Shown here piece after piece: positions 52,182 through 61,968 of a stretch of 64,000 nucleotides of DNA. The translations under genes and the position numbers were made by a program. The stretch comes from Epithemia pelagica (lineage: Eukaryota > Bacillariophyta > Bacillariophyceae > Surirellales > Surirellaceae), in assembly GCA_946965045.2 (NCBI GenBank), contig OX337239.1:2682268-2746267 (forward strand). The letters are read 5' to 3'. A model generated the notes under the pieces. That model was given only the letters and a program-made list of their open reading frames with translations, searched no databases and was not told where the DNA came from. Each line of letters begins with the position of its first letter. The first letter of the stretch is position 1.

Positions 52182-52929
52182 CCCATGGCAACCTCGTTCT
52201 ACCGCCTTTGCGGACGGGGAGGAGAAACTGGGTGTAGCTGCCGCTACTGTCGTTCGCAATGGCGATCCGAATTCGATTGCCGCATCCTCCATTCCACGAC
52301 TCATCAAAGCAGTGCGAACGTACCAGCATGCTTTTGCCAATCCATCACCCGATCTGGACGCCGACGCACAAGGCGACGACCTGTACGAACGCTTAATAGC
52401 GACGGTCACTGTTCATCCAGAGAAGGAGGAGCCTGATGTAGTCCCAGAGGACAAACGTGAACGTCGGCTGTACATGATCAAGACTGCTAACGAGTCTTCC
52501 CGAGCCGATCCTGCTGGTAAGGGAGTGCTTGACGCAGCCGTACTGTCACAACGTTGGGGCATTGGTTTACCCAAAGCGAAGAATACGCTTAAAGTGACGA
52601 CGCAGGCTGGAGTACGAAACGTATTAATCCCATCTGAGCGTAAGGTCCGTAAGAAGGCACCGTGGCTCAAGTTCCCTAATGTGAAAGGCCGTTGGTTCTC
52701 GGACGAGATGTTTGCCAAGGAAGTATCACTGAACGGGGACACGGGCGCCTCGATCTTTACAGACGGCAAACGATTCGACCACGTTTATCCCTGGAAGTCG
52801 AAAAAGCAACATCCTGAAGGATTGATGTCTTTGATTCACAATGTAGGGATTCCCCAAACAATGGTATCTGATGGTGCCCGAGAATTGTTCCTAGGGAAGT
52901 CCCTGAAATATGCAACGAGTACCGCATAA
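52165..52929 (+). pseudogene. Copia C integrase, 5' part
   Basis: From the deletion junction: LTADSPWQPRSTAFADGEEK to MVSDGARELFLGKS. It includes the integrase Asp residues (WFSDEMFAKE, MVSDGARE). Then a missing base near 52904 (TCCCTGAAAT where Copia A has TCCCGTGAAAT) shifts the frame to a stop at 52927. It carries 19-20 residues (YMIKTANESSRADPAGKG) that Copia A lacks. Confidence 0.85.
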
Positions 52930-52931
52930 AG

Positions 52932-55808
52932 ATGGAGAAAACGGTTCCTTATAGTCCATGGCAGAACGCCGCTGAAGCGAGCATTCGTGAACTAAAGAAG
53001 GGAGTTGTCAAAATTATGAGGACGACCGGCGCACCACGACGTTTATGGAGCTATGCTCTTAAATGGTGCTCACACGTACGGCAAATCACGGCATCCGATA
53101 TCCCTGAATTAGATGGACGTACACCCTTCGAGCATGTAATTGGCTCAACGCCAGACATCTCTCCATTAGCCATGTTCCAATTCTATCAGCCGGTGTATTA
53201 TCGCATGCCCATGGCACAGTTTCCCTTCGAAAAAAGACTGATTGGCCGATGGTTGGGCTTAGCCAATGATTGCACCGATGATATGGCCTATGAAATCCTA
53301 ACGCAAGAGGGCAATCATGTCACACGAAAAGATGTGTGGGCCATTCCGGAAGACGACCTGAGGAATCCGACGATTCATCAGCAGTTGTTGGACTATGATA
53401 CCGCTATTCAAACGCAAATGAAAGAGCCGCCATCTGATGGCACAACTGGGAGCGATCCACCCCCAGACCTCTTTGACGAAGGTGAACTTCTAGAGCCCTT
53501 GTTCCCAGAGGCCAAAGCCCTGGAATCCGACGCGTACACGCCGGAGGAACTAGACGAATACCTCACCGCTGAAGTCATGCTGCCGCGAGGAGGTGAAAGC
53601 GCTCGAGCGAAAATCATTGGACGCACGAAAGATGCTCATGGGCGACCTATTGGTGAGCGCGACGCAAACCCAATCCTTGATACCCGGTACTACGACGTAC
53701 AGTTTCCGGATGGATCGGTCGAGTCGTATGCAACCAATATGATCGCAGAGAATCTGTATTCGCAAGTTGACCCGGAGGGCAATGCGTTCAACACATTGAA
53801 AGCCATTGTGGGTCACCGCAGTGATGAGACCGCAGTTAAGCGAACAGACGCATCGTTCCTTGACGGCACATCACACCACACAACGAAAGGCTGGGAATTG
53901 CAATGTGAACTATCCGATCAATCAACTGTTTGGCTGCCGCTCAAAGACGTCAAGAATGGAAATATGATTGAAGCCGCCGAATACGCAGTATCCACTGGCA
54001 TCGCAAAAGAGCCTGCTTTTGCATGGTGGGTGCCACGTGCACTTCGCAAACGAGACCGCATTATCAAAAAGGTAAAGTCACGTTATTGGAAGCGAACGCA
54101 CAAGTATGGCATTGAGCTGCCCCACTCTGTAGAAGAAGCCCTGGCGATTGACCGCCAAACGGGGACTGACTTCTGGCGTAAGGCTATTGAGAAAGAAATG
54201 AAGAACGTTGGCATTGCTTTCGAATTTCCAGCTGATGGCGAAGTGCCTTCTGGATACAAGCATATTCCCTGTCATATGGTTTTTGATATCAAATCAGATC
54301 TGCGACGAAAAGCACGGTTAGTGGCCGGAGGCCACAAAACTGATCCACCCAAAGAATCGACCTATTCTAGTGTGGTATCACGCGATAGCGTACGCATTGC
54401 TTTTACTATCGCTGCACTAAATGGTCTAGATGTTCTCGTCGGGGACGTGCAAAACGCATATCTCAACGCACCGACTAAAGAGAAGACCTATACCACCGCC
54501 GGACTCGAATTTGGACCAGATAAGGTTGGACAACCTGCACTGATAGTGCGCGCATTCTATGGTCTCAAAAGTTCTGCCGCAAGGTGGCGTGATCACATTG
54601 CCGCAACGCTCCGCGATATGGGATTTAAGATGTGTCAAGCTGATCCTGATGTATGGCTTCGAGCGAACACTCGACCATCTGATGGGTTCCAGTATTACGA
54701 GTATGTTTTGGTCTATATTGATGATCTGCTAATTGTTAGTCATGATCCCAAAACCGTGATGCAGGACCTGCAGAGGCGCTATACGATCATACCCGACAGT
54801 ATCAAACCGCCAGACGAATACTTGGGATCCGAAATTCGGCGTTATACCATACCCGACACGCAAGATCCGTCGAACCGTGATCGTTGGGCCATGTCCGCTG
54901 ACAAGTATTGTAAGCGTGCTCTTGCCGAAGTCGAAACGGAAGTGGAGAAATCCGGAGAAAAGCTGAAGTCAAAAGTGACGACGCCAATCGCCGATGGATA
55001 TCGCCCGGAATTGGATGCGACTCCTGAACTCGACGCAAGACGTGCGAACTATTACCAAGGACTAATCGGTATTCTCCGTTGGATTGTTGAACTCGGTCGT
55101 ATCGACATTACAACCGCAGTCTCCCATATGTCCCGTTTTATGGCGAATCCACGAGAAGGACATCTCGAGCAAACGTTGCACATCTTCGCGTATCTGAAGA
55201 AGTACAATAAATCCGCCATTGTGTTCGACGACACAGCCCCTGACTTTGATGAGTCACGTTTTACCCGGCCGGATTGGTCTGAGTATTATCCTGATGCTGC
55301 CGAGGCGATTCCGCCAAACGCACCAGCACCGCGTGGTAACGCTGTCACCACGACTTGCTTTGTCGATGCTGATCATGCTGGATGTCGTGTCACACGGCGC
55401 TCTCAAACAGGAGTCCTACTGTTCTTGCAAAGAGCACCGATCATGTGGTATTCAAAACGACAAAACACTGTTGAGACGTCTACATTTGGCAGTGAGTTCG
55501 TGGCGGTGAAAACTGCCATTGAAATGATTGAAGCATTTCGTTATAAGTTGCGAATGATGGGTATCCCGTTGGATGGAGAGACGAATGTGTTTTGTGACAG
55601 TGAATCTGTGTTTAAGAACTTGACGCAGCCGGAATCAGTCCTAAAGAAGAAGCACAACGCAATTGCTTATCATCGGACTCGTGAAGCGCAAGCTGCTGGA
55701 CTTGTGCGCATTGCATGGGAAGAAGGTAAAACGAATCTTGCCGATATCCTAACCAAACTGCTACCCGGGCCTCGATTGCGATTCCTGGCCCAACGTATCA
55801 TGTGGTAG
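52932..55808 (+). CDS. Copia C integrase end, reverse transcriptase and RNase H
   Basis: A 958-codon open frame from MEKTVPYSPWQNAAEAS (integrase Glu region) through the linker (DPPPDLFDEGELLEPLFPEA), RT fingers (KARLVAGGHKTD), motif A with its catalytic Asp intact (VLVGDVQNAYLNAP, codon 54444-54446), RAFYGLKSSAARWRDH, the YIDD box (LVYIDDLLIVSHD) and RNase H (FVDADHAGCRVTRRSQTG, MWYSKRQNTVETS, FCDSESVFKN), ending RFLAQRIMW. RT and RNase H look intact, so this copy could be the source of active RT in principle, but lacks protease and has a shifted integrase. Confidence 0.92.
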   Translation: MEKTVPYSPWQNAAEASIRELKKGVVKIMRTTGAPRRLWSYALKWCSHVRQITASDIPELDGRTPFEHVIGSTPDISPLAMFQFYQPVYYRMPMAQFPFEKRLIGRWLGLANDCTDDMAYEILTQEGNHVTRKDVWAIPEDDLRNPTIHQQLLDYDTAIQTQMKEPPSDGTTGSDPPPDLFDEGELLEPLFPEAKALESDAYTPEELDEYLTAEVMLPRGGESARAKIIGRTKDAHGRPIGERDANPILDTRYYDVQFPDGSVESYATNMIAENLYSQVDPEGNAFNTLKAIVGHRSDETAVKRTDASFLDGTSHHTTKGWELQCELSDQSTVWLPLKDVKNGNMIEAAEYAVSTGIAKEPAFAWWVPRALRKRDRIIKKVKSRYWKRTHKYGIELPHSVEEALAIDRQTGTDFWRKAIEKEMKNVGIAFEFPADGEVPSGYKHIPCHMVFDIKSDLRRKARLVAGGHKTDPPKESTYSSVVSRDSVRIAFTIAALNGLDVLVGDVQNAYLNAPTKEKTYTTAGLEFGPDKVGQPALIVRAFYGLKSSAARWRDHIAATLRDMGFKMCQADPDVWLRANTRPSDGFQYYEYVLVYIDDLLIVSHDPKTVMQDLQRRYTIIPDSIKPPDEYLGSEIRRYTIPDTQDPSNRDRWAMSADKYCKRALAEVETEVEKSGEKLKSKVTTPIADGYRPELDATPELDARRANYYQGLIGILRWIVELGRIDITTAVSHMSRFMANPREGHLEQTLHIFAYLKKYNKSAIVFDDTAPDFDESRFTRPDWSEYYPDAAEAIPPNAPAPRGNAVTTTCFVDADHAGCRVTRRSQTGVLLFLQRAPIMWYSKRQNTVETSTFGSEFVAVKTAIEMIEAFRYKLRMMGIPLDGETNVFCDSESVFKNLTQPESVLKKKHNAIAYHRTREAQAAGLVRIAWEEGKTNLADILTKLLPGPRLRFLAQRIMW

Positions 55809-55929
55809 CACCCCTTTTAAATCCAAAATGGGATCGCCCCTTTTGAAGAATAGTCCGACGTACTGGACCGGCCTCTGCTGACATGACGAACTAAACGAAG
55901 TTGCCCACCCCGATTTTGTTCGCGGGGAC

Positions 55930-56169
55930 TGAATAAATAATCACGGGCGCCCCCTTTGTAACCTACGAAGGGCCTCGCTATGCCTCGCTACGCATCGCCT
56001 GGTATCGCCCGGCCCCTAGTTGCGTGTTCGCTAGTGGGTACCGTGGTCGCTGTTTGGCCCCTACGTGAGCGATTTGCCCCCAAAGGGCACCCCTAGTTTA
56101 GTCATCATAATTTCTGATAGTTTGATTGTTGCAAGCCGTATACTGCGTCTGGCCGTCAGTTTTTATTCA
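55930..56169 (+). repeat. Copia C 3' LTR
   Basis: 240 bp; preceded by GCGGGGAC, the only purine-rich run at the expected polypurine position. Confidence 0.95.
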
Positions 56170-56173
56170 CTAC

Positions 56174-56640
56174 GGTGGTCCTCTAGTGATTCTCCGGCGG
56201 ATCCACATCAATGGTACTGACGGACTCTTGCTTATGAGACTCTTGTTTAGGAGCTTCTTGCTAGTCTGTGTCGTGCTTCTTATTTGGCAGTCCATACCTA
56301 ACACCCAACAGGTCTATTGCCTTGTCCACATCCTCCATTGAAATTTTATCTGAAAGCCAATGAACGCTGCATGTATCATCATGCAGTGCTCATGGGTTTT
56401 GCCTCAAATTATCTAAGTCCAATCGAGGAAGTGTACAAGGTAATAGGATCTGAAGGGGTTGCAGAGGTGTACTTTGGAGACCCTTGCCATACCGAGTGTG
56501 AATTCCTCATCTTTCAAGGATTAGGGTAGACAACAAATCTACCAAACAATGGAGCTAGACACCATATTCTCTTCATAGCTTCAACGGCAATTCTCGGTGA
56601 AGCGTTCCAAGACTCAATAGAAGCGCTAGTGACAGCGTTC
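56174..56640 (+). other. stretch with a small possible coding relic
   Basis: A plus frame (56340-56529) reads MYHHAVLMGFASNYLSPIEE then VYKVIGSEGVAEVYFGDPCH, protein-like but unassigned, ending at TAG. No other gene seen. The sequence after 56170 shares a short motif with that before 50189, as expected if Copia C split one region. Confidence 0.35.
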
Positions 56641-56648
56641 ACCGTGGC

Positions 56649-58850
56649 TTACTCCAAATCCTTAGGCGGTTCCGAATCCTTACTAGGTGGTGCGGCTTGT
56701 TTCTGGTCAGTCATGTTCAAGTCCTCAGCGGCAATCGCTTGCTCCGAATCCATATTCATGTCCTCAACGGCAATGGCCTGCTCCGAATCCTTAGGTGGTT
56801 CCGCTTGTTGCTTTGAGTCCACCTCACGAGTTGCGGTAGCAGTCGCTTGCTCCGTGGCTTGCTCTGAATCCTTAGGTGGATGATTTGTGGCAGAGGCATG
56901 AGTTGTGGCAATGGCTTGCTCTGAATCCTTAGGTGGGTCCGCCTGCAGCTTTAAATCCTTTGGTTGGTCCTCGTCCACAGCAACGGCTTGAGTTGTGGCT
57001 TGTTTCCGGTCGGCCATGTTCAAGTCCTCAGCTGCAATGACCCGCTCCAAATCCTTAGGCGGTTCCGCTTGCTTCTCTGAATTCGAGTCCTCCCCGTCTT
57101 GCATCCGATCCGTTGCCTGTTCAGAATCCTTCGGTGGTTCTGTCTGCTTCTCTGAATTCGAGTCCTCCCCATCTTGCATCCAATCCGTTGCCTGTTCAGA
57201 ATCCTTTGGTGGTTCTGTCTGCTGCTTAGAGTCCACCCCATGAGTGGCGGCTGCAGTCGCTTGCTCCATGGCTTGTTCTTCATCCTTAGGTGGATGATTT
57301 GCAGCAATGGCAGGAGTTGTGGCAGTGGCTTGCTCCGAATCCTCACTAGGTGGTGCGGCTTGTTTCTGGTCAGTCATGTTCAAGTCCTCAGCGGCAATCG
57401 CTTGCTCCGAATCCATATTCAAGTCCTCAACGGCAATGGCCTGCTCCGAATCCTTAGGTGGTTCCGCTTGTTGCTTTGAGTCCACCTCACGAGTTGCGGT
57501 AGCAGTCGCTTGCTCCGTAGCTTGCTCCGAATCCTTAGGTGGATGATTTGTGGCAGTGGCATGAGTTGTGGCAATGGCTTGCTCCGAATCCTTAGGTGGG
57601 TCCGCCTACAGCTTTGGATCCTTTGGTTGGTCCTCGTCCACGGCAACGGCTTGAGTTGTGGCTTGTTTCCGGTCGGCCATGTTCAAGTCCTCAGCTGCAA
57701 TGACCCGCTCCAAATCCTTAGGCGGTTCCGCTTGCTTCTCTGAATTCGAGTCCTCCCCGTCTTGCATCCGATCCGTTGCCTGTTCAGAATCCTTCGGTGG
57801 TTCTGTCTGCTTCTCTGAATTCGAGTCCTCCCCATCTTGCATCCAATCCGTTGCCTGTTCAGAATCCTTTGGTGGTTCTGTCTGCTGCTTAGAGTCCACC
57901 CCATGAGTGGCGGCTGCAGTCGCTTGCTCCATGGCTTGTTCTTCATCCTTAGGTGGATAATTTGCGGCAATGGCAGGAGTTGTGGCAGTGGCTTGCTCCG
58001 AATCCTTAGGTGGTTCTGCAGTCGCTTGCTCCGTGGCTTGCTCAGAATCCTTAGTTGTGGCAGTGGCTTGCTCCGAATCCTTAGGTGGTTCTGCAGTCGC
58101 TTGCTCCGTGGCTTGCTCCGAATCCTTAGGTGGATGATTTGCGGCAGTGGCAGGTGGATGATTTGCGGCAGTGGCATGAGTTGTGGCAGTGGCTTGCTCC
58201 AAATCCTTAGGTGGTTCCGCCTCCCGCTTTGAATCCTTTGGTAGGTCCTCGTCCATGGCAACGACATGAGTTACGGCATTGGCTTGCTCAGAATCCTTAG
58301 CGGCCTGTTTCCGGTTCGGACACTCCGTGACAGCCAGGTTCGACTCCACTTGATTAGAATCGGTTGTGGCCTGCTTCTCGTCGTGGTCATCTCCCAACTC
58401 TCTTTTCTCATTCACTGTTGCATTCAATGACCTTGCGTTCGCCCCCCAAAACCAACCAATCGTATGTCCGTCCTGTTTTGTATGAGTATGAACTGACGTT
58501 CCATGTCGGATAATTCTCCCATCCCATGCAATGGAACATCCGTGGAACAGACGAAAACATAGTCCACTGAATGTTGTTTCCCTATACTTGATGAGCACAT
58601 TAGGTAGGACGAAATACCAATCACGTATACTCCCTGGTTTGGTTTCAGTCCATATAGTAAATGAAACTGATGCGTCATGGATGTCATAATGACTTGCGTT
58701 CATTAGGTCACAGCTTAAAAGCATGGACGTAGAGACACCTCTCGATTCCCCACCGAGCACATCTGGGATCTTCCCTCCACAATTTGTCTCCATATGCCGT
58801 ATTGCTCCTAAGACCCTAGGGAGTTTCCGCTCGCAAAACCTTCGTACACC
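56649..58850 (-). pseudogene. HxD...H protein C-terminal domain plus EPPKDSEQA repeat tail
   Basis: One minus frame with a single TAG (57608-57606) carries METNCGGKIPDVLGGESRGV, LMNASHYDIHDASVSFTIW, IRDWYFVLPNVLIKY, RLFHGCSIAWDGR, IIRHGTSV and GHTIGWFWGANA. This matches the Ginger-borne domain, including the His-x-Asp and distal His. After it comes an acidic, highly repetitive tail (EPPKDSEQATATTHATAANH, AAEDLNMADRKQA) with a 663-bp in-frame duplication. The frame joins the upstream part (59535-58816) after a T9 run at 58856-58864. Ends at TAA 56651-56649. Confidence 0.65.
56683..58008. repeat. 663-bp tandem duplication
   Basis: Landmarks repeat with constant offset 663 (CTAGGTGGTGCGGCTTG at 56683 and 57346; TGTTTCCGGTCGGCC at 57001 and 57664). 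663 is 221 codons, so the coding frame is kept. Copy 2 has a nonsense change at 57606 that copy 1 lacks. Confidence 0.92.
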
Positions 58851-59535
58851 GCAACTTTTTTTTTGGTAGGACCCTTCCTGTATCCGGGGCGATTTTCAGG
58901 AGCTTGTCGGAAAATACAGTTTCTCTGTCACCTGTTTTAGCACAAGTACCAACCGTTGTCATCGAACCTCGGTCACAAGTCTTACACCTGGCGTTGGATG
59001 CACGTTGTAGTTCGTTTCTATCAATAAACATACAAGCCCTCTCATGCAATAATGATAACAGGTTGTCATCTGATCCAGCCAATGAAGTCACTTTCAGGTG
59101 AGAGATACTTTCCGGTCCTCCTTGGAATTGGCGTGTCCTTATAATGAAGACTGCATCACCAGACTCGCGTTGATCATATCGTAAGCAATTCAACTGTTCG
59201 TCATTGTCTATATTCTGGTAGAGCGCCCCCTGGACATACTTCCGACAACCACGTTTGTTACTTGAATTTCCAGGTTCCAGGGCCGCCCTGTATTTTACTC
59301 TGAGATCATGTTGACCGGCCGTTTTCGAATTAGGATTCTCTGTAGTGTAAAAGTTGGGGGCAACAAGAGGCGCTCCCGATTCGGTGTCGTTGAGTTGATA
59401 ACATTCGTGTGTGTTTCTTGTCCTTCTAATCCAATCTAGAGACCAAACATTCTTGATATTCTTTATGTAGGCTCCTTTTGCAGGTTGTCCATCAGAATGA
59501 CGCAGGCGCAACCACGACAAGGGTAATGGGACCAA
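58816..59535 (-). pseudogene. middle part of the right-hand HxD...H protein
   Basis: Reads VPLPLSWLRLRHSDGQPAKG, AYIKNIKNVWSLDW, GCRKYVQGALYQNI and ASNARCKTCDRGSM. It parallels the Ginger copy (PLPLSW, then INKVWTINYV, GCRRYVTGALYRSI). The Leu in SWLRLRH is where the Ginger copy has TAA. The end is shifted at the T9 run. Upstream, a T8 run near 59645-59652 shifts the frame from the segment at 60373. Confidence 0.6.
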
Positions 59536-59626
59536 TTACGACAGAGAATTTGGCAAGGCACACCCGGAATCCATTGAACGTGTTGATGTATAGAATATAC
59601 CTGCCAAAGGCATGATTAGAATGATA

Positions 59627-61463
59627 TCATGGAACAGATGGTCCTTTTTTTTCACAATTCTCTTTTGACGTTTGGCTTTGAATGACCTTGTCGTCGAATA
59701 CTGATTTCATGACACTCGGTCTCCCTCTCCGAATGCGGTTACACCTTTCTAACGTACATTCAACAAGGAAGGCACACGGGGATGAATCGACCAGATTACT
59801 AGGATTGCGTTGCTTGACGGTGAGCGACCTGTCTCGAAAGGCACAATGACTGGCTGTGTCCTCTGTATTTTCTTCAACATTCTCCTTCATACTCTCATAC
59901 ACTCGACTCAGTTTTCCCATTACATTCGGAAGATCGGCGGCCGACACTCCATCCCTTTCGAGTAAGTCGTTTAGACACAGTTTGAATACTATGCGGTCTT
60001 CATTACAGGCAAAACAACATGACAACAAGTTACCGAGTAGATCCATCTGCTTCTCACGGTCAATTCGTGGAGAGAACAGACACATGGCTTGATGGTCATC
60101 TTCGTTTGGTTTCGAGTACTTCATAGGAAAACCACTCGGGGTCTCTGCTTGTCTTTTTTGAAACTTCTTCAAAGTCTCTCTTGTCAAGGTTAGCTTGGAT
60201 AAGCCTTTCTTTTCCACTTCTTTGTTTGTCGGTAGCGGTTTGGGATCCTTGTATTTTGTTACTTTGGTCGGTCTGTTGGTGGTTGCTTCAGAGTCGTCTT
60301 GTTCAGGTTCACTTCTGGCACTCTTTTTCCCGTGACCATCTGCTCCTATTTCCGGTATAGTACCTCCCGTCAATGCCTCTGTTGTTTGTGAATCATCACG
60401 ATGTCCTTGCCTAGATGCAAGCTCACGATTAACCGAAGGGTAACTGGCACGAGATGATGGGTCGTGATTTTTGTTCCATCTATTCGAACCGCTCCGTTCA
60501 TGAGTATGCGAACTATGATCTTCCTACCCTGGCCTGTGTCCACCGGTAGACATGCGTTCTCTTTGATCACTATTTGCGGAATAACGACCGTCATTGCTAC
60601 TTCTTCGGTTTATAGCGGGCGACTCTCTTCTCTCCCGGTAAGTCCACCGGTTCAGAGGAGGACTCCTATAAGTGGATGAAGGATGGTAGTCGTCAGTATG
60701 ATTTGGTCTCCAATCATGATATGAAGATCGATTCATGTTGTGCGATCCATGGTTGTGACGTCTGTCACAGTCCAGAGAACTACCACTATTCTTCCACCGG
60801 TTGAAATTAGGACTTGCGCTTCCTGTTGTCATTGTCGGTTCACCTTGTGACGGACGACAGCCCCACCCATCCGATGTGCTTCCTGTTCTCATTGTCAGTT
60901 CACCTTGTGACGGACGACAGTTCCAACCGTCCGATGGAACAGTAACACCCGGTACTGCTGTTGGGTTCTTCGCAAGTCCCCAAGTCTGTCCACTTTGTGA
61001 TGGCCCTGACACTCCTCTCATTTGTTTTTTTCGCTACTCCCCAAGAATCTTGTTGTGAGTTCGGTTCTCTGGACATATTATTATTACTGCTCACAGATCC
61101 CCATGATGAAGACACTGATACACTTGGATTCATAGCGGAAGTATTTTTGGTATTCCTTCCCCAAGTGGACGGACTGGCATAACGAGAATGAGATGCACTT
61201 GCTACTCCAGTGACCTCTCTCTTCCCACATGTCGACATTCCTGTCGAATTGGAAGAACAATTTTGCTCTCTAGATCCCGTCGCACGATTCTGTGTACTAA
61301 TTGTTGGCGGTTCCTCTAAATTGATCACAACGTCAGTTGTCGGTGAAGGTGGCGGTTTATATTCTCGTTTGTGTGTCACGATACTGACGATACCATCTTC
61401 ATTGATTCCATTCGATGCATCGAAATACTTGAATGTCCGATTGTATCTCGACACTTGGGGCAT
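59627..61463 (-). pseudogene. low-complexity middle region of the right-hand minus-strand gene
   Basis: From 61463: YNRTFKYFDASNGINEDGIV, then Ser/Asn/Gly-rich sequence (SSSWGSVSSNNNMSREPNSQ). A shift at an A7 run near 61030 moves the signal to the frame of 61021-60524 (SDGWGCRPSQGEPTMTTGS repeats, Arg/Ser-rich). After TAG (60526-60524) the same frame goes on to 59627 with KVTKYKDPKPLPTNKEVEKK, CAFLVECTLERCNRIRRGRP; the last block parallels GAFMLDCTLSRTHRKPR of the Ginger copy. So the region links the RING part to the HxD...H part. Confidence 0.5.
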
Positions 61464-61968
61464 GTCTTGTTACTTTGTCCTTCCTCATTTAACCACTCTC
61501 CTATACACTGTCGACAGAAGCAATGATCACAGTCCTTGATCCGACAATCCACAAATCTGTAGCTTTTGGCTTCCCCCTTTCAGATCCAATAGGATTTGAT
61601 ATCTTCTTACTAACCACAGAGGTCTTATCTCTAGAAGAACCGAAAAGATGCTCGTTACCGGTGATCTTCTTGTTGCACTTGGGGCAAGTCACGCTATGAT
61701 GTCGAAACCAAATTCGAAGGCAACTTCCATGTACCTTGTGTCCACACGGGTACAACAAACAAACCTTGTCATCATTTTTCGCTTTCAAGGGACGTTGACA
61801 CAACACACAACACTGCTTCCATGTTGTGTCCTCGTCGAGAGTAGTTTGGATAACATTTTTCGTCTTGCGAAGAACCGCGAGCTGTTCAAGCGACTCTTTT
61901 GGGCAAAGCGAGTAGTTAGGTACGTAACGCAGCACATCTGCCTCGTTGCTGAAGACATCAGAACAACC
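61450..61968 (-). pseudogene. RING-type zinc finger segment
   Basis: A C3H2C3 RING is clear: CCVLCQRPLKAKNDDKVCLL, PCGHKVHGSCLRIWF, then CPKCNKKI (61830-61660). A second RING-like half (CDHCFCRQCIGEWLNEEG, then TCPKCRDTIG) follows in another frame at 61560-61450 after a shift near a G5 run at about 61576. RING domains usually act as E3 ubiquitin ligases or as zinc-binding scaffolds. The segment is in frame with the part to its right, separated by TGA 61971-61969. Confidence 0.55.

Larger units (their letters stand above)
50189..56169 (+). mobile_element. Copia C, same family as Copia A, protease region deleted
   Basis: LTRs 50189-50427 (239 bp) and 55930-56169 (240 bp), both TG...CA. CTAC flanks both ends (50185-50188 and 56170-56173). 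The two LTRs differ at about five positions, so the insertion is not brand new. Contents in order: leader, gag (50923-52170), a deletion that joins gag SSN to pol ADSPWQPRS, integrase, RT with intact motif A Asp, and RNase H. It inserted into sequence whose two sides share CTTAGGAGCTTCTTG-type motifs (50173 and 56243). Confidence 0.93.

Noticed and set aside
56629-58232. Plus-strand Ser/Cys-rich frames (SESLGGSACCFES type)
   Set aside because: Antisense of the EPPKDSEQA repeat tail. The minus frame links directly to the conserved HxD...H domain.
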